Positions 31,736 through 38,209 of a stretch of DNA of 38,873 nt are shown here, one piece after another. The DNA comes from a virus, in the IMG/VR virus record IMGVR_UViG_3300035698_011067, positions 1 to 38,873 of that record; one strand, given 5' to 3'. The notes beneath the pieces were generated by a model, which was given only the letters and a program-made list of their open reading frames with translations, was not told where the DNA came from and searched no databases. Positions within the stretch are counted from its first letter, which is position 1; every line of letters starts with the position of its first letter. The translations under genes and the position numbers were made by a program.

Positions 31736-33859
31736 ATGGTATTCACAGTCAATATAGGAAATGCAACTGTCTTCAGTTTAGTTAGATTTTTTTATGATCA
31801 AACTCTTAACGGAATAAGAAGATTTGAAATTGCACTTGACGGTGCTGATGCTACTATTCGGACAGAGATTGATACTGGAAGTGTGGTTAATATTTATCGA
31901 GACGGTACTTTAGAATTAAAAGGAACGGTAAGTGATAGGGATGGTTATCAAGGTGGTGGGATAATTGTCAGAGGTATTGGGCAAGAGAAAGATTTTGTTG
32001 ATACCAAATGTCCTGTTACTGGCAGTACTCAAAAGAAAGTATATTCCTCTACTGATGATGATACTATCTTTGCAGATATTGTAGCTAACGTGAGTGGTTG
32101 GAGTTCTGATGTATCAAACTCAACTGCAACTTCTGTCAGTAGTTTTAGAACTTCAAGTTCACAAAGTGCCTGGAACGGTATTCAAAACCTCAGAAAACTG
32201 ACAGGTAAGGACATTTTAGTAAACGATTCTACAAAAACATTATATTTATACGATGAATTGACTAACACTGAAGTAGGAATATTTAACGAAGGGATTAACG
32301 CTGGAGAGTTCGTTCATAAAAAAAGTATTCCAAAAGCCACAAAAGTTATAGTTTACGGTAAGGCTGATGGAGATAATCAAATCATAGGAACTGCAGGTTC
32401 AGGAACTCCAGTCCAAGAAATAATTAACAGAAATATACTTAACAGTACTGAGGCTGATAATTTAGCTACTATTGAACTTGCGAAGATAGTAACGGCAATA
32501 AATAACTATATGTTCGATCCTTTCAATTCTTCTTTAAGCTTTAGAATAGGTGACGAGGTTTCATTAAATGCTCATTCTGTGGGTTTAAACGATGTTTCTG
32601 CTGATATTGTAAGAATAAGAAGAGGTATGAGTTCAGGAGGGAATGAGTTTCTTAATTTAGAAGTATCTAACCCAGAGTACAGGAAGGCTTCTAAAAACAA
32701 TGTTGAACTTATGGCTCAACAACAGAACGATATTATTACTAATAATTCTTCAATGCAAGGTAGTGGAAATGTATCCCAGTGGGGAAATATAGGTAATGGT
32801 AACAATTCAGTACCTCTTAAAATTAATTTCAATATAGGTTCACAATTTCAAGATGATTTAGGTAATTTACAAATACGGTCAATGGTCTTAGATTATGACG
32901 TTGATAAATACATTGAACAAACTGGTGGCGCTTCATTTGACGGAAGTGATCCACAAGTCCAGAACGAAAGTGAAAATAACGATGGGTTAAGTATTGTTGC
33001 AGAAAACAGTTATTTTTTAGCTAATGATATTATTGATGGAAATTGGGCTGCGATAACTACATTTTCAAGTATTGGATCTCATGGAGAGAATATAACTTTT
33101 ATGGGTAATGTGGCTATCACTGGTGGAGATGATCTAACTGCACGAGAATATTTTGTAAGGATATATAATTCAGATACTGCTATTTATTATCCTAGTTCTG
33201 ATGGAATAAGATTTATGAACTCACAAGTTTCTACTACTATTTCAATTGCTGACACCGATTCTGATACTCACAATCATGGAACTGGTAGTGCAACTTATGA
33301 TTATTTCAGAATTGCTGATGACTCTTCTAACTATGCGATAAAATTACACACTGATGAAGACACTCATTCACATGATGTAAATACTTTCACAGTGACTTTA
33401 CTTCCTAACGGTAATTTCACTATCAGTTGTTTGGCAGATCCTTACGGTGATGATTTTGTAGTTCAGATGATGCACGATGGTGGAGCAAGTGACGAGCAAG
33501 ATGCAAACATTCATATCACTCATCAAGTAGGAAGTAGGCATAAACACAACAACGGAGATTATGATATCAATTCAACAGACTTAGATGACATTAGTATTGG
33601 TGATAATGTTGGTGAAGCAGCTGCAACTAATGCTACAGAGATTGATTTTTATTTAGATTTTTATAACGGTAGTGCTTGGGTACAAAAGCACAGTATTATT
33701 GGTACAGGGAAAACATTAGATACTGGATTGGATATAACTGATGGTGGGACTTATCCAGACGCTGCAGGGTTATGGAGAGCAAGAATATATACTGATAATG
33801 GTACTGCTGATTTTTTACAATCTATAGTGACCGTTAGACATCTAGTTGATAATGGTTAA
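31736..33859 (+). CDS. Tail hub / receptor-binding tail protein with HxH sites
   Basis: A 707-aa protein starting 2 bases after the distal tail stop. The N-terminal 320 residues fit a baseplate hub (IGNATVFSLVRFFYDQTLNG, FDPFNSSLSFRIGDEVSLNA); the rest is beta-rich with three HxH sites: THNHGTG, THSHDVN and RHKHNN. HxH clusters bind iron in tips of T4-type long fibres, so the C-terminal third may form a metal-bound trimeric tip. It probably contacts the host. Metal binding is inference. Confidence 0.65.
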   Translation: MVFTVNIGNATVFSLVRFFYDQTLNGIRRFEIALDGADATIRTEIDTGSVVNIYRDGTLELKGTVSDRDGYQGGGIIVRGIGQEKDFVDTKCPVTGSTQKKVYSSTDDDTIFADIVANVSGWSSDVSNSTATSVSSFRTSSSQSAWNGIQNLRKLTGKDILVNDSTKTLYLYDELTNTEVGIFNEGINAGEFVHKKSIPKATKVIVYGKADGDNQIIGTAGSGTPVQEIINRNILNSTEADNLATIELAKIVTAINNYMFDPFNSSLSFRIGDEVSLNAHSVGLNDVSADIVRIRRGMSSGGNEFLNLEVSNPEYRKASKNNVELMAQQQNDIITNNSSMQGSGNVSQWGNIGNGNNSVPLKINFNIGSQFQDDLGNLQIRSMVLDYDVDKYIEQTGGASFDGSDPQVQNESENNDGLSIVAENSYFLANDIIDGNWAAITTFSSIGSHGENITFMGNVAITGGDDLTAREYFVRIYNSDTAIYYPSSDGIRFMNSQVSTTISIADTDSDTHNHGTGSATYDYFRIADDSSNYAIKLHTDEDTHSHDVNTFTVTLLPNGNFTISCLADPYGDDFVVQMMHDGGASDEQDANIHITHQVGSRHKHNNGDYDINSTDLDDISIGDNVGEAAATNATEIDFYLDFYNGSAWVQKHSIIGTGKTLDTGLDITDGGTYPDAAGLWRARIYTDNGTADFLQSIVTVRHLVDNG

Positions 33860-33872
33860 AGAGGTAAATAAA

Positions 33873-34307
33873 ATGGTGAAATTCAAAGTTATTAATATCG
33901 AAGAAACAAGTGATCAAGTACGTATTACTTTCGAAACAAAGTACGGAATAAGAACACTTAGGACTGCACTTTCTGATAAGAATATTCATATCGTAACTGG
34001 TAAACCTGAATGGATGCACAAGGTCAGAGAATACATTGACAAAAAGTACAGTCATCTGGAAGATAAAAAACATTTAGAACCTGAGTACGAGGATTATTTA
34101 GGTAAGGAATTTGAGTCTGAAGATATAGAAGACAGAAGTGTAAAATCATTGGCAGAGAAAACAATCGAAGATAGGGAACTAAGAAGACAAGCAAGGTTGA
34201 CTGCTAAGATCACAAAGGAAGAAGATGAGAAATTACTTAGAGAAAAGATAAGGTTAGAATCAATTGAGAAATTAAAAACTGATGAAGTTGTTGTGGTTAG
34301 TAAATGA
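33873..34307 (+). CDS. Hypothetical charged protein, 144 aa
   Basis: Starts at ATG 33873 with GAGGTAAATAAA upstream. The N-terminal half is beta-rich (FKVINIEETSDQVRITFETK), the C-terminal half a long charged helix (RELRRQARLTAKITKEEDEK). It opens the small-gene tail of the late operon. No family recognised. Confidence 0.6.
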   Translation: MVKFKVINIEETSDQVRITFETKYGIRTLRTALSDKNIHIVTGKPEWMHKVREYIDKKYSHLEDKKHLEPEYEDYLGKEFESEDIEDRSVKSLAEKTIEDRELRRQARLTAKITKEEDEKLLREKIRLESIEKLKTDEVVVVSK

Positions 34308-34510
34308 GTTATAAATCAGAATCAGATTTATGTAATGGTGGTGAAAGAATTGCTAAGGATTTTATCAAATGTCCTTATCAATATAATCACGATTGTATTT
34401 ACTTAGAAAAAGTTGATTGGGGTACTTACACTACACATCACATTAAATATAGATGTTTAGCAGAAAGTAAATTAGAAAAAATATTAGAGGATGATGAAGA
34501 TGCCTCTTGA
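34304..34510 (+). CDS. Small Cys-containing protein, 68 aa
   Basis: A 68-aa protein with four Cys (LCNGG, KCPYQ, DCIYL, RCLAES). It overlaps the upstream gene by 4 bases. The cysteines could bind one zinc, but no canonical CxxC pair is present. Function unknown. Confidence 0.55.
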   Translation: MSYKSESDLCNGGERIAKDFIKCPYQYNHDCIYLEKVDWGTYTTHHIKYRCLAESKLEKILEDDEDAS

Positions 34511-34619
34511 ATGTGATGTTTGTGGAGAAGAAGTAAGTTATTCTGAAAAGAGTTTTACTTTAAGAAATAATGCACAAATAACTATCTGTAAAAAATGTTG
34601 GAGAAAAGCAGGAAAATGA
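34500..34619 (+). CDS. Zinc-ribbon protein, 39 aa
   Basis: MPLECDVCGEEVSYSEKS... with C5-x2-C8 and C30-x2-C33 (ECDVC, ICKKC). ATG 34500 has GAGG about 10 nt upstream; nearer ATGs at 34491 and 34494 lie too close to it. Overlaps the previous gene by 11 bases. A typical minimal viral zinc ribbon. Confidence 0.55.
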   Translation: MPLECDVCGEEVSYSEKSFTLRNNAQITICKKCWRKAGK

Positions 34620-34625
34620 CAAAAG

Positions 34626-34673
34626 ATGAAATGTAAACATTGTGATAAAAAGATAACTCATTATGAATGTTAA
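34626..34673 (+). CDS. Possible 15-aa zinc-knuckle ORF
   Basis: MKCKHCDKKITHYEC: CxxC plus His and a final Cys, the start of a zinc finger. Too short to be sure; it may be the remnant of a longer gene cut by a stop. Confidence 0.2.
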   Translation: MKCKHCDKKITHYEC

Positions 34674-34675
34674 AA

Positions 34676-34900
34676 ATGGCAATAGAGAAAATAAGGTATC
34701 AATGTGAAGAATGTTTATACGAACAAATGGATGATTTTAAGTTTTGTCCCAAATGTTTACATTATCATTTAATAATGAGCCCTTCTCGTATAAAAGATAG
34801 AATCATAGATGAATTAAAATGGTTGAAGAAGAAACAAGAAAAAAGCAACTTAAAGAGATTAATGAATGGAATGAATCTAGTTTTATGTCTGATTGTTTAG
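34676..34900 (+). CDS. Zinc-ribbon protein, 74 aa
   Basis: MAIEKIRYQCEECLYEQMDD with a C-x2-C pair, then FCPKC as the second pair, and a helix (PSRIKDRIIDELKWLKKKQ). The last 82 bases overlap the next gene in another frame, so the true C-terminus may be shorter if an indel lies between. Function unknown beyond zinc binding. Confidence 0.5.
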   Translation: MAIEKIRYQCEECLYEQMDDFKFCPKCLHYHLIMSPSRIKDRIIDELKWLKKKQEKSNLKRLMNGMNLVLCLIV

Positions 34901-34947
34901 GATGTCACTGGAAAGAATTAATTAAAATAATTAAAGGTAAAAAATGA
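34819..34947 (+). CDS. Hypothetical protein, 42 aa
   Basis: MVEEETRKKQLKEINEWNES followed by SDCLGCHWKEL, a CxxCH half site. It ends in ATGA overlap with the next gene, which supports translation. It shares 82 bases with the 74-aa zinc-ribbon gene in another frame, so one of the two may be partly spurious. Confidence 0.45.
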   Translation: MVEEETRKKQLKEINEWNESSFMSDCLGCHWKELIKIIKGKK

Positions 34948-35135
34948 CGATAGATGAAATGTGCGAAGGAGCAGTAAATATGAGTGGTATTTGGTTATGT
35001 ACTTCTCAAGAACTTGCAAAAGCAAACAAATGTAAATATTTAAATCAGAATGGATGTGTTAATTATGGTGGTTTAATATATCATATTTGTAGGCAAGAAG
35101 AACGAACCAACGATCATATCAATCCTAATTATTAG
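34944..35135 (+). CDS. Small Cys-rich protein, 63 aa
   Basis: A 63-aa protein with five Cys (EMCEG, WLCTS, NKCKY, NGCVN, HICRQ). It is coupled to the preceding gene by ATGA. No signal peptide, and its metal-binding pattern is loose. It is the last gene before the promoter at 35150. Confidence 0.55.
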   Translation: MTIDEMCEGAVNMSGIWLCTSQELAKANKCKYLNQNGCVNYGGLIYHICRQEERTNDHINPNY

Positions 35136-35148
35136 ATGTAACGGTAAC

Positions 35149-35170
35149 TATTATATAAATTTATATATTA
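35149..35170 (+). promoter_or_regulatory. Promoter before the two-TM gene
   Basis: TTATATAAATTTATATATTA holds a strong TATA-type box (TTTATATA) about 50 nt before ATG 35212, giving a leader of about 20-25 nt with the ribosome site GAGGTAAATC. It shows that the last late gene has its own transcript. Confidence 0.6.
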
Positions 35171-35211
35171 AAGAAAACAACAAAATATTTTAATAACGAG
35201 GTAAATCAAAA

Positions 35212-35412
35212 ATGGTAAAAGTTAATATTAAAGGTAAGTATGATTATAAAAAAACATTAATTAAGTTTGTTAAAGTAGGAGTTCCTGTGATCATTGCAGG
35301 TGTAGCTTCAATCTATGGAGAAAGTAGTTGGTATTTGGCTATTGCTCCTTTATTGAGTGGTATAAGTAACTTTGTTAAACACAAACTTAACACAGATTTA
35401 AAGATTATTTAA
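35212..35412 (+). CDS. Small two-TM protein (holin-like)
   Basis: A 66-aa protein with a basic N-terminus (KVNIKGKYDYKKTLIKFVKV) and two hydrophobic segments (VPVIIAGVASIYGESSW, YLAIAPLLSGISNF). A basic tail follows. This small two-TM, basic layout is that of many holins, and the separate promoter suits timed lysis. Nothing else proves it. No lysis enzyme was found nearby, as expected if the host lacks a peptidoglycan wall. Confidence 0.55.
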   Translation: MVKVNIKGKYDYKKTLIKFVKVGVPVIIAGVASIYGESSWYLAIAPLLSGISNFVKHKLNTDLKII

Positions 35413-35428
35413 TTTTTTTTATTCTTTT
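35413..35428. terminator. T/A-rich convergent terminator
   Basis: TTTTTTTTATTCTTTT lies between the stop of the plus-strand gene (35412) and the end of the minus-strand zinc gene (35419), where the two arms converge. Poly-T serves the plus strand; the minus strand reading is A-rich, so its own stop signal is unclear. Confidence 0.45.
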
Positions 35429-35580
35429 ACAATTCTATTCTTCTTATGTCTTAATGAACAGCTTTCACAAATTCTACTGAACTTATTGGCGGTTTTGTAG
35501 AAATACCCACACCGTTTACATCTTCTTGTTCTTAGTATTTGTTTCTTTTTTATTATGCAGTTTGTCCCATAATCTTGCAT
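35419..35580 (-). CDS. Zinc-ribbon protein, 53 aa, last gene of leftward arm
   Basis: MQDYGTNCIIKKKQILRTRR then CKRCGYFYKTANKF and ICESCSLRHKKNR: a CxxC plus CxxC zinc ribbon with basic flanks. It starts inside the C-terminal part of the upstream 141-aa gene (overlap 65 bases, +1 frame), which could reflect coupled translation. Looks like a small nucleic-acid-binding protein. Confidence 0.55.
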   Translation of the reverse strand: MQDYGTNCIIKKKQILRTRRCKRCGYFYKTANKFSRICESCSLRHKKNRIVKE

Positions 35581-35941
35581 CTCTTTCATTGAAATTAACC
35601 CCTTTAGTTTTCCTGTTTTTAATTCTCAAATATGTTTTATTGCATTTGTAACTACAATATAATTTATTATAAGCTCCTGGTTTTACTGGACCGTCACAAT
35701 AAGGACAGTTAGTGTTGTTACAAATTAGAACTTTTGGAGCTGAGTGTAATGTGTGCCACAGTTGTTTATCGTAATCGTCAAGTCGCCAAACACTACTCTC
35801 TTTCATATATTTAACAGACCGATAAATTCTTTTACAATCAGAATTACAAAACGCTTTGAAAGGGTGGTCTGTTGCTCGTTCTTCACCACAGTATTTACAT
35901 ATAAATGTATATTGTCCCATTAATTGTCTGTGTGTTGTCAT
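35516..35941 (-). CDS. Double treble-clef-like zinc finger protein
   Basis: A 141-aa protein with two similar Cys4 units: CKYCGEERATDHPFKAFCNS then DCKR, and CPYCDGPVKPGAYNKLYCSY then KCNK. Each is followed by a helix ending Y or R, and both are followed by 'LWxxLH' (KQLWHTLH, ARLWDKLH), so the protein is an internal duplication of about 65 residues. Such twin zinc fingers recall HNH-nuclease zinc domains without the catalytic part. The next-in-frame Met at 8 (MGQYTF) is an alternative start. Its start overlaps the end of the 91-aa gene (ATGA). Confidence 0.68.
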   Translation of the reverse strand: MTTHRQLMGQYTFICKYCGEERATDHPFKAFCNSDCKRIYRSVKYMKESSVWRLDDYDKQLWHTLHSAPKVLICNNTNCPYCDGPVKPGAYNKLYCSYKCNKTYLRIKNRKTKGVNFNERDARLWDKLHNKKETNTKNKKM

Positions 35942-36213
35942 TCTAATTCATCATCAGTTATGTTAAAGAAATGTTTGATCCATGAAGTAATGTAATGAGT
36001 TTCTATCATTCCTTTTGGTTTATCTCTTGCAATCACTTGTACGGGTATTTTTAAATATTCATCATAACCTACTGTTATTAATTTCCCAGAATTTATTTCT
36101 TTAATCCATTTAATTGCTTCTTGTTTTAATTCTTTTCTTTTAACAACAGGAACTTCTTTGAACCATGCTGTTAATTCAGGAGTAATATCTTTCAATGTTT
36201 TTAATTCACTCAT
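35938..36213 (-). CDS. Hypothetical protein, 91 aa
   Basis: A helical and beta protein (TAWFKEVPVVKRKELKQEAI, then WIKEINSGKLI, then VIARDKPKGMIETHYITSWI). The pattern 'KWIKxIxxGK...HYITSWIKHFFNIT' fits small phage proteins that contact nucleic acid, but I do not recognise a family. Coupled on both sides by ATGA overlaps. Confidence 0.55.
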   Translation of the reverse strand: MSELKTLKDITPELTAWFKEVPVVKRKELKQEAIKWIKEINSGKLITVGYDEYLKIPVQVIARDKPKGMIETHYITSWIKHFFNITDDELE

Positions 36214-36341
36214 TCTTGCTCACACAATAATTCTTTTTGTCCACAATTCTTACAAGCTATGAGTATATTATTTAGATTGTAATAAATAAAAAACTCACCA
36301 GTTTTTATGTTACAATAATTACATATTTTCTTACTCATCAT
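36210..36341 (-). CDS. Zinc-ribbon protein, 43 aa
   Basis: MMSKKICNYCNIKTGEFF then IACKNCGQKELLCEQE: C-x2-C twice, 20 residues apart, plus one extra Cys. Start overlaps the stop of the 115-aa gene and its stop overlaps the next ATG, so it is operonic. Either of two adjacent ATGs may be used. Confidence 0.55.
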   Translation of the reverse strand: MMSKKICNYCNIKTGEFFIYYNLNNILIACKNCGQKELLCEQE

Positions 36342-36685
36342 TGTAATAATCTCCTATTCTTTTTAATCAAATCTTCTTTTCTTTTAGCAAGATATTTTTC
36401 TAACCATTCATTAGGTAACCATTTCTCTAATAAAACATAAGCTTGAGATTGATGAAATTCCAATTCGCTTTTTGTTGGTTTTCTAATTGCAACTGCTAAA
36501 CAATTACCAAATAAACTTTCTTTAGCTAGTGCTTCTTTGTCTTTTACTTCCAAATATGCTATATATTCTTCTGAAACTTCTGTGTATTTTATTTGTTCAG
36601 TTCTCAACAACAATAATATCAAATGTTTCTTTTCGTCATTTTTTAATTTTGTAATGTTATTGTAAATTTCAGTTAATTCCATCAT
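36338..36685 (-). CDS. Hypothetical helical protein, 115 aa
   Basis: Mostly helical (LTEIYNNITKLKNDEKKHLI, VLLEKWLPNEWLEKYLAKRK). No metal site or export signal. Overlaps neighbours by 4 bases each. A regulator or host-interaction protein is possible; not recognised. Confidence 0.55.
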   Translation of the reverse strand: MMELTEIYNNITKLKNDEKKHLILLLLRTEQIKYTEVSEEYIAYLEVKDKEALAKESLFGNCLAVAIRKPTKSELEFHQSQAYVLLEKWLPNEWLEKYLAKRKEDLIKKNRRLLQ

Positions 36686-36903
36686 TGCACCTCTTTAAAT
36701 AATTTTAATAATTTAGTAATAATCCTATAAGCTTCATCCCAACTAGATAAACCATCTTTTAATAGAGGGATTAACTTTTCAACATCAGCCCATCGTTTAT
36801 TTCTAACACTTTCATCAGTTGTTAATATACAACTTATATGATTTGTTTCACATTCACAACAATGCCCATATTCACTTACCAGTTCTTCAGTTGTTTCAAT
36901 CAT
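36682..36903 (-). CDS. Small protein, 73 aa, paralogue of 37239-37499
   Basis: MIETTEELVSEYGHCCECET, then KRWADVEKLIPLLKDGL and a C-terminal helix. It shares with the 86-aa protein the frame 'MI-x-TTEE-x-V-x-E ... C ... T-x-[DE] ... R-x-N-[KR]-x-W-A-D-[VI]-E-x-LI'. The extra Cys (HCCEC) could bind metal. A small duplicated viral family of unknown function. Confidence 0.55.
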   Translation of the reverse strand: MIETTEELVSEYGHCCECETNHISCILTTDESVRNKRWADVEKLIPLLKDGLSSWDEAYRIITKLLKLFKEVQ

Positions 36904-36926
36904 TCTCTGCTACCTCTTCAAATTCT

Positions 36927-37103
36927 TTAAAATAACCCAGTGGTTCTCTCTTTTTCTAAAACATGTTTTATTTCTTTAACATTTAAAATTTCTTTTTTAG
37001 TATTACATTTTGAAAACAAACATGATTTTAAATTATCTATATTAAACCAATAAGGTCCTAATTCTTTTTCATCGTATTCAAATTCAATTAATATTTTTGC
37101 CAT
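36927..37103 (-). CDS. Hypothetical protein, 58 aa
   Basis: MAKILIEFEYDEKELGPYWF then NIDNLKSCLFSKCNTKKEIL, then a charged helix. The same 'EFEYDExELGPxWFNIDNLKxCLFS' style occurs in small archaeal-virus and phage proteins. Its ATG overlaps the end of the gene upstream; no function is known. Confidence 0.5.
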   Translation of the reverse strand: MAKILIEFEYDEKELGPYWFNIDNLKSCLFSKCNTKKEILNVKEIKHVLEKERTTGLF

Positions 37104-37246
37104 TCTTCACCTTTTAATAATCTTAATTCAATTTTAACTTTTCCAAAATCCACCTCAACAGATTCTGATTCTCCAACCTTAGTCATATACCTAACACATT
37201 TCAGTAAACATGTTTTAAATTGTTGTTCTGTTTTAATATCATCCAT
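37088..37246 (-). CDS. Hypothetical protein, 52 aa
   Basis: MDDIKTEQQFKTCLLKCVRY followed by a short beta stretch (SVEVDFGKVKIELRLL). It overlaps both neighbours and seems part of the same operon. No family recognised. Confidence 0.5.
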   Translation of the reverse strand: MDDIKTEQQFKTCLLKCVRYMTKVGESESVEVDFGKVKIELRLLKGEEWQKY

Positions 37247-37499
37247 TTTCTTCCTCACGTTTTAATAATTCTAATAATTTTTTTAGTTCTTCTAAACCAC
37301 CTGTAATTCTTTCTAATTTGTTTGGAGGAGGATATAATAACAATTCATCTGTTAATTCTATAATTCTCCATTTAATAATCTTGATTAAATCTTCAATATC
37401 AGCCCATTGTTTGTTAATTCGTTTAAGGTCATCAGTCATACTACAATTATGGATACATTTATTTTCTTCATTAACTATTTCTTCAGTTGTTTTAATCAT
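37239..37499 (-). CDS. Small protein, 86 aa, paralogue of 36682-36903
   Basis: Start at ATG 37499 (MIKTTEEIVNEENKC), 5 nt after GAGGT, rather than 37511. It has a WADIEDLIKIIKWRI helix and a charged C-terminal helix (EELKKLLELLKREEEN). Two Cys (KCIHNC) may bind metal. It lies 20 bases after the tRNA-like gene. Confidence 0.55.
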   Translation of the reverse strand: MIKTTEEIVNEENKCIHNCSMTDDLKRINKQWADIEDLIKIIKWRIIELTDELLLYPPPNKLERITGGLEELKKLLELLKREEENG

Positions 37500-37518
37500 T
37501 TTATACCTCATATTAATG

Positions 37519-37634
37519 TGAGAGCGATGGGATTTGAACCCACACTACAGGTCTCCACTCCTGAAAAGTTTACGTTCGACAAATCTCTAATTAAAGACAT
37601 TCGCTCGGGCTATACCAGATTAAGCTACACTCTC
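37519..37634 (-). tRNA. tRNA-like gene with a 40-nt excess in the anticodon region
   Basis: The minus strand gives a full acceptor stem (GAGAGTG with CGCTCTC, one G-T pair), discriminator A, a D arm (GCTTAATCTGGTATAGC, with GG in the loop) and a canonical T arm (GTGGG-TTCAAAT-CCCAT). Between D and T arms there are 65 nt instead of about 23, and no normal 5-bp anticodon stem with a 7-nt loop can be read directly. An intron of about 40 nt is the simplest explanation, as many archaeal tRNAs have introns; the isotype cannot be assigned. No CCA is encoded. It lies between two protein genes of the leftward operon. Confidence 0.65.
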
Positions 37635-37635
37635 A

Positions 37636-37773
37636 TTAATCATATCTCCTAATTATTTTTTTATCGATATAAGTATCATGTTTATGTGTATAGAAATTCT
37701 TTTTAGTAATTTTAACTCCACAAGTTTCACAAACAATATCACTTTTTTTTAATTCTATCAATTTTTCTTTCAT
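37636..37773 (-). CDS. C2H2-like zinc finger protein, 45 aa
   Basis: MKEKLIELKKSDIVCETCGV then KITKKNFYTHKHD: C15-x2-C18 and H30-x-H32, a C2H2-like finger with closely spaced His. ATG has GAGGTAGAAA upstream. It lies between the structured RNA and the tRNA-like gene. Confidence 0.55.
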   Translation of the reverse strand: MKEKLIELKKSDIVCETCGVKITKKNFYTHKHDTYIDKKIIRRYD

Positions 37774-37792
37774 TTTCTACCTCATTATTATT

Positions 37793-37965
37793 GGGTCAAT
37801 GGGAGGTATGAAGTTGTCAGAACTCATACACGTTGCCCCGATTGATATCCCAAAATAAGTTACACTTTATCGCCAGACACGACCAAACCTTCATTGTTGC
37901 AAACCCGTCGGTTGTCGATATGTTTAGTCGTTTTATCAACTGTGTTGATGTCCTTTAGCGAAAGT
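37793..37965 (-). ncRNA. Structured non-coding RNA with three-way junction
   Basis: The gap 37774-38004 has no gene-like ORF apart from a 12-codon one at its 5' edge. On the minus strand a closing stem pairs ACTTTCGC (37958-37965) with GCG-AT-AAAGT (37864-37873) and GGAC (37950-37953) with GTCT (37875-37878). Inside, hairpin ATCAAC-ACA-GTTGAT (37935-37949) and a 10-bp helix ACGACTAAAC (37922-37931) with GTTTGGTCGT (37879-37888), capped by AACC-GACG-GGTT, form a three-way junction. A second long hairpin occupies 37793-37851. The G-T pairs exist only on the minus strand, which fixes the strand. Class unknown. Confidence 0.75.
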
Positions 37966-38006
37966 TAATTATTCTAAGTCGATAATCACTTTGTAAGTTT
38001 CTTTCA

Positions 38007-38192
38007 TTACTTTTTTATGTAATTCTCTACACCCATTTCTAAATATTGTTCCCACAATCTAGGCCAAGTTAATTTAATTTTATGTTGATTAGGAATATCT
38101 GCATGAGCTAATGCTTTTCCTAAAGCTGATGCAAAACTTCCACCATATTTTTTCATGCCTAAACATACACAATATACTTCATTTTCTTCCAT
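38007..38192 (-). CDS. Hypothetical phage protein, 61 aa
   Basis: MEENEVYCVCLGMKKYGGSF then ASALGKALAHADIPNQHKIK and WPRLWEQYLEMG. The 'GGSFxxALGxALxHADxxNxxKIKxxxPxxWxxY' pattern is common to small proteins of diverse tailed phages; no function is known to me. Its stop overlaps the ATG of a 12-codon ORF that abuts the structured RNA. Confidence 0.65.
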   Translation of the reverse strand: MEENEVYCVCLGMKKYGGSFASALGKALAHADIPNQHKIKLTWPRLWEQYLEMGVENYIKK

Positions 38193-38209
38193 TTTTCTTT
38201 TCTACCTCA

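Noticed and set aside
37407-37652. Plus-strand frame across the tRNA-like gene with RAMGFEPTLQ
   Set aside because: This is the usual spurious translation of the antisense T arm of a tRNA.
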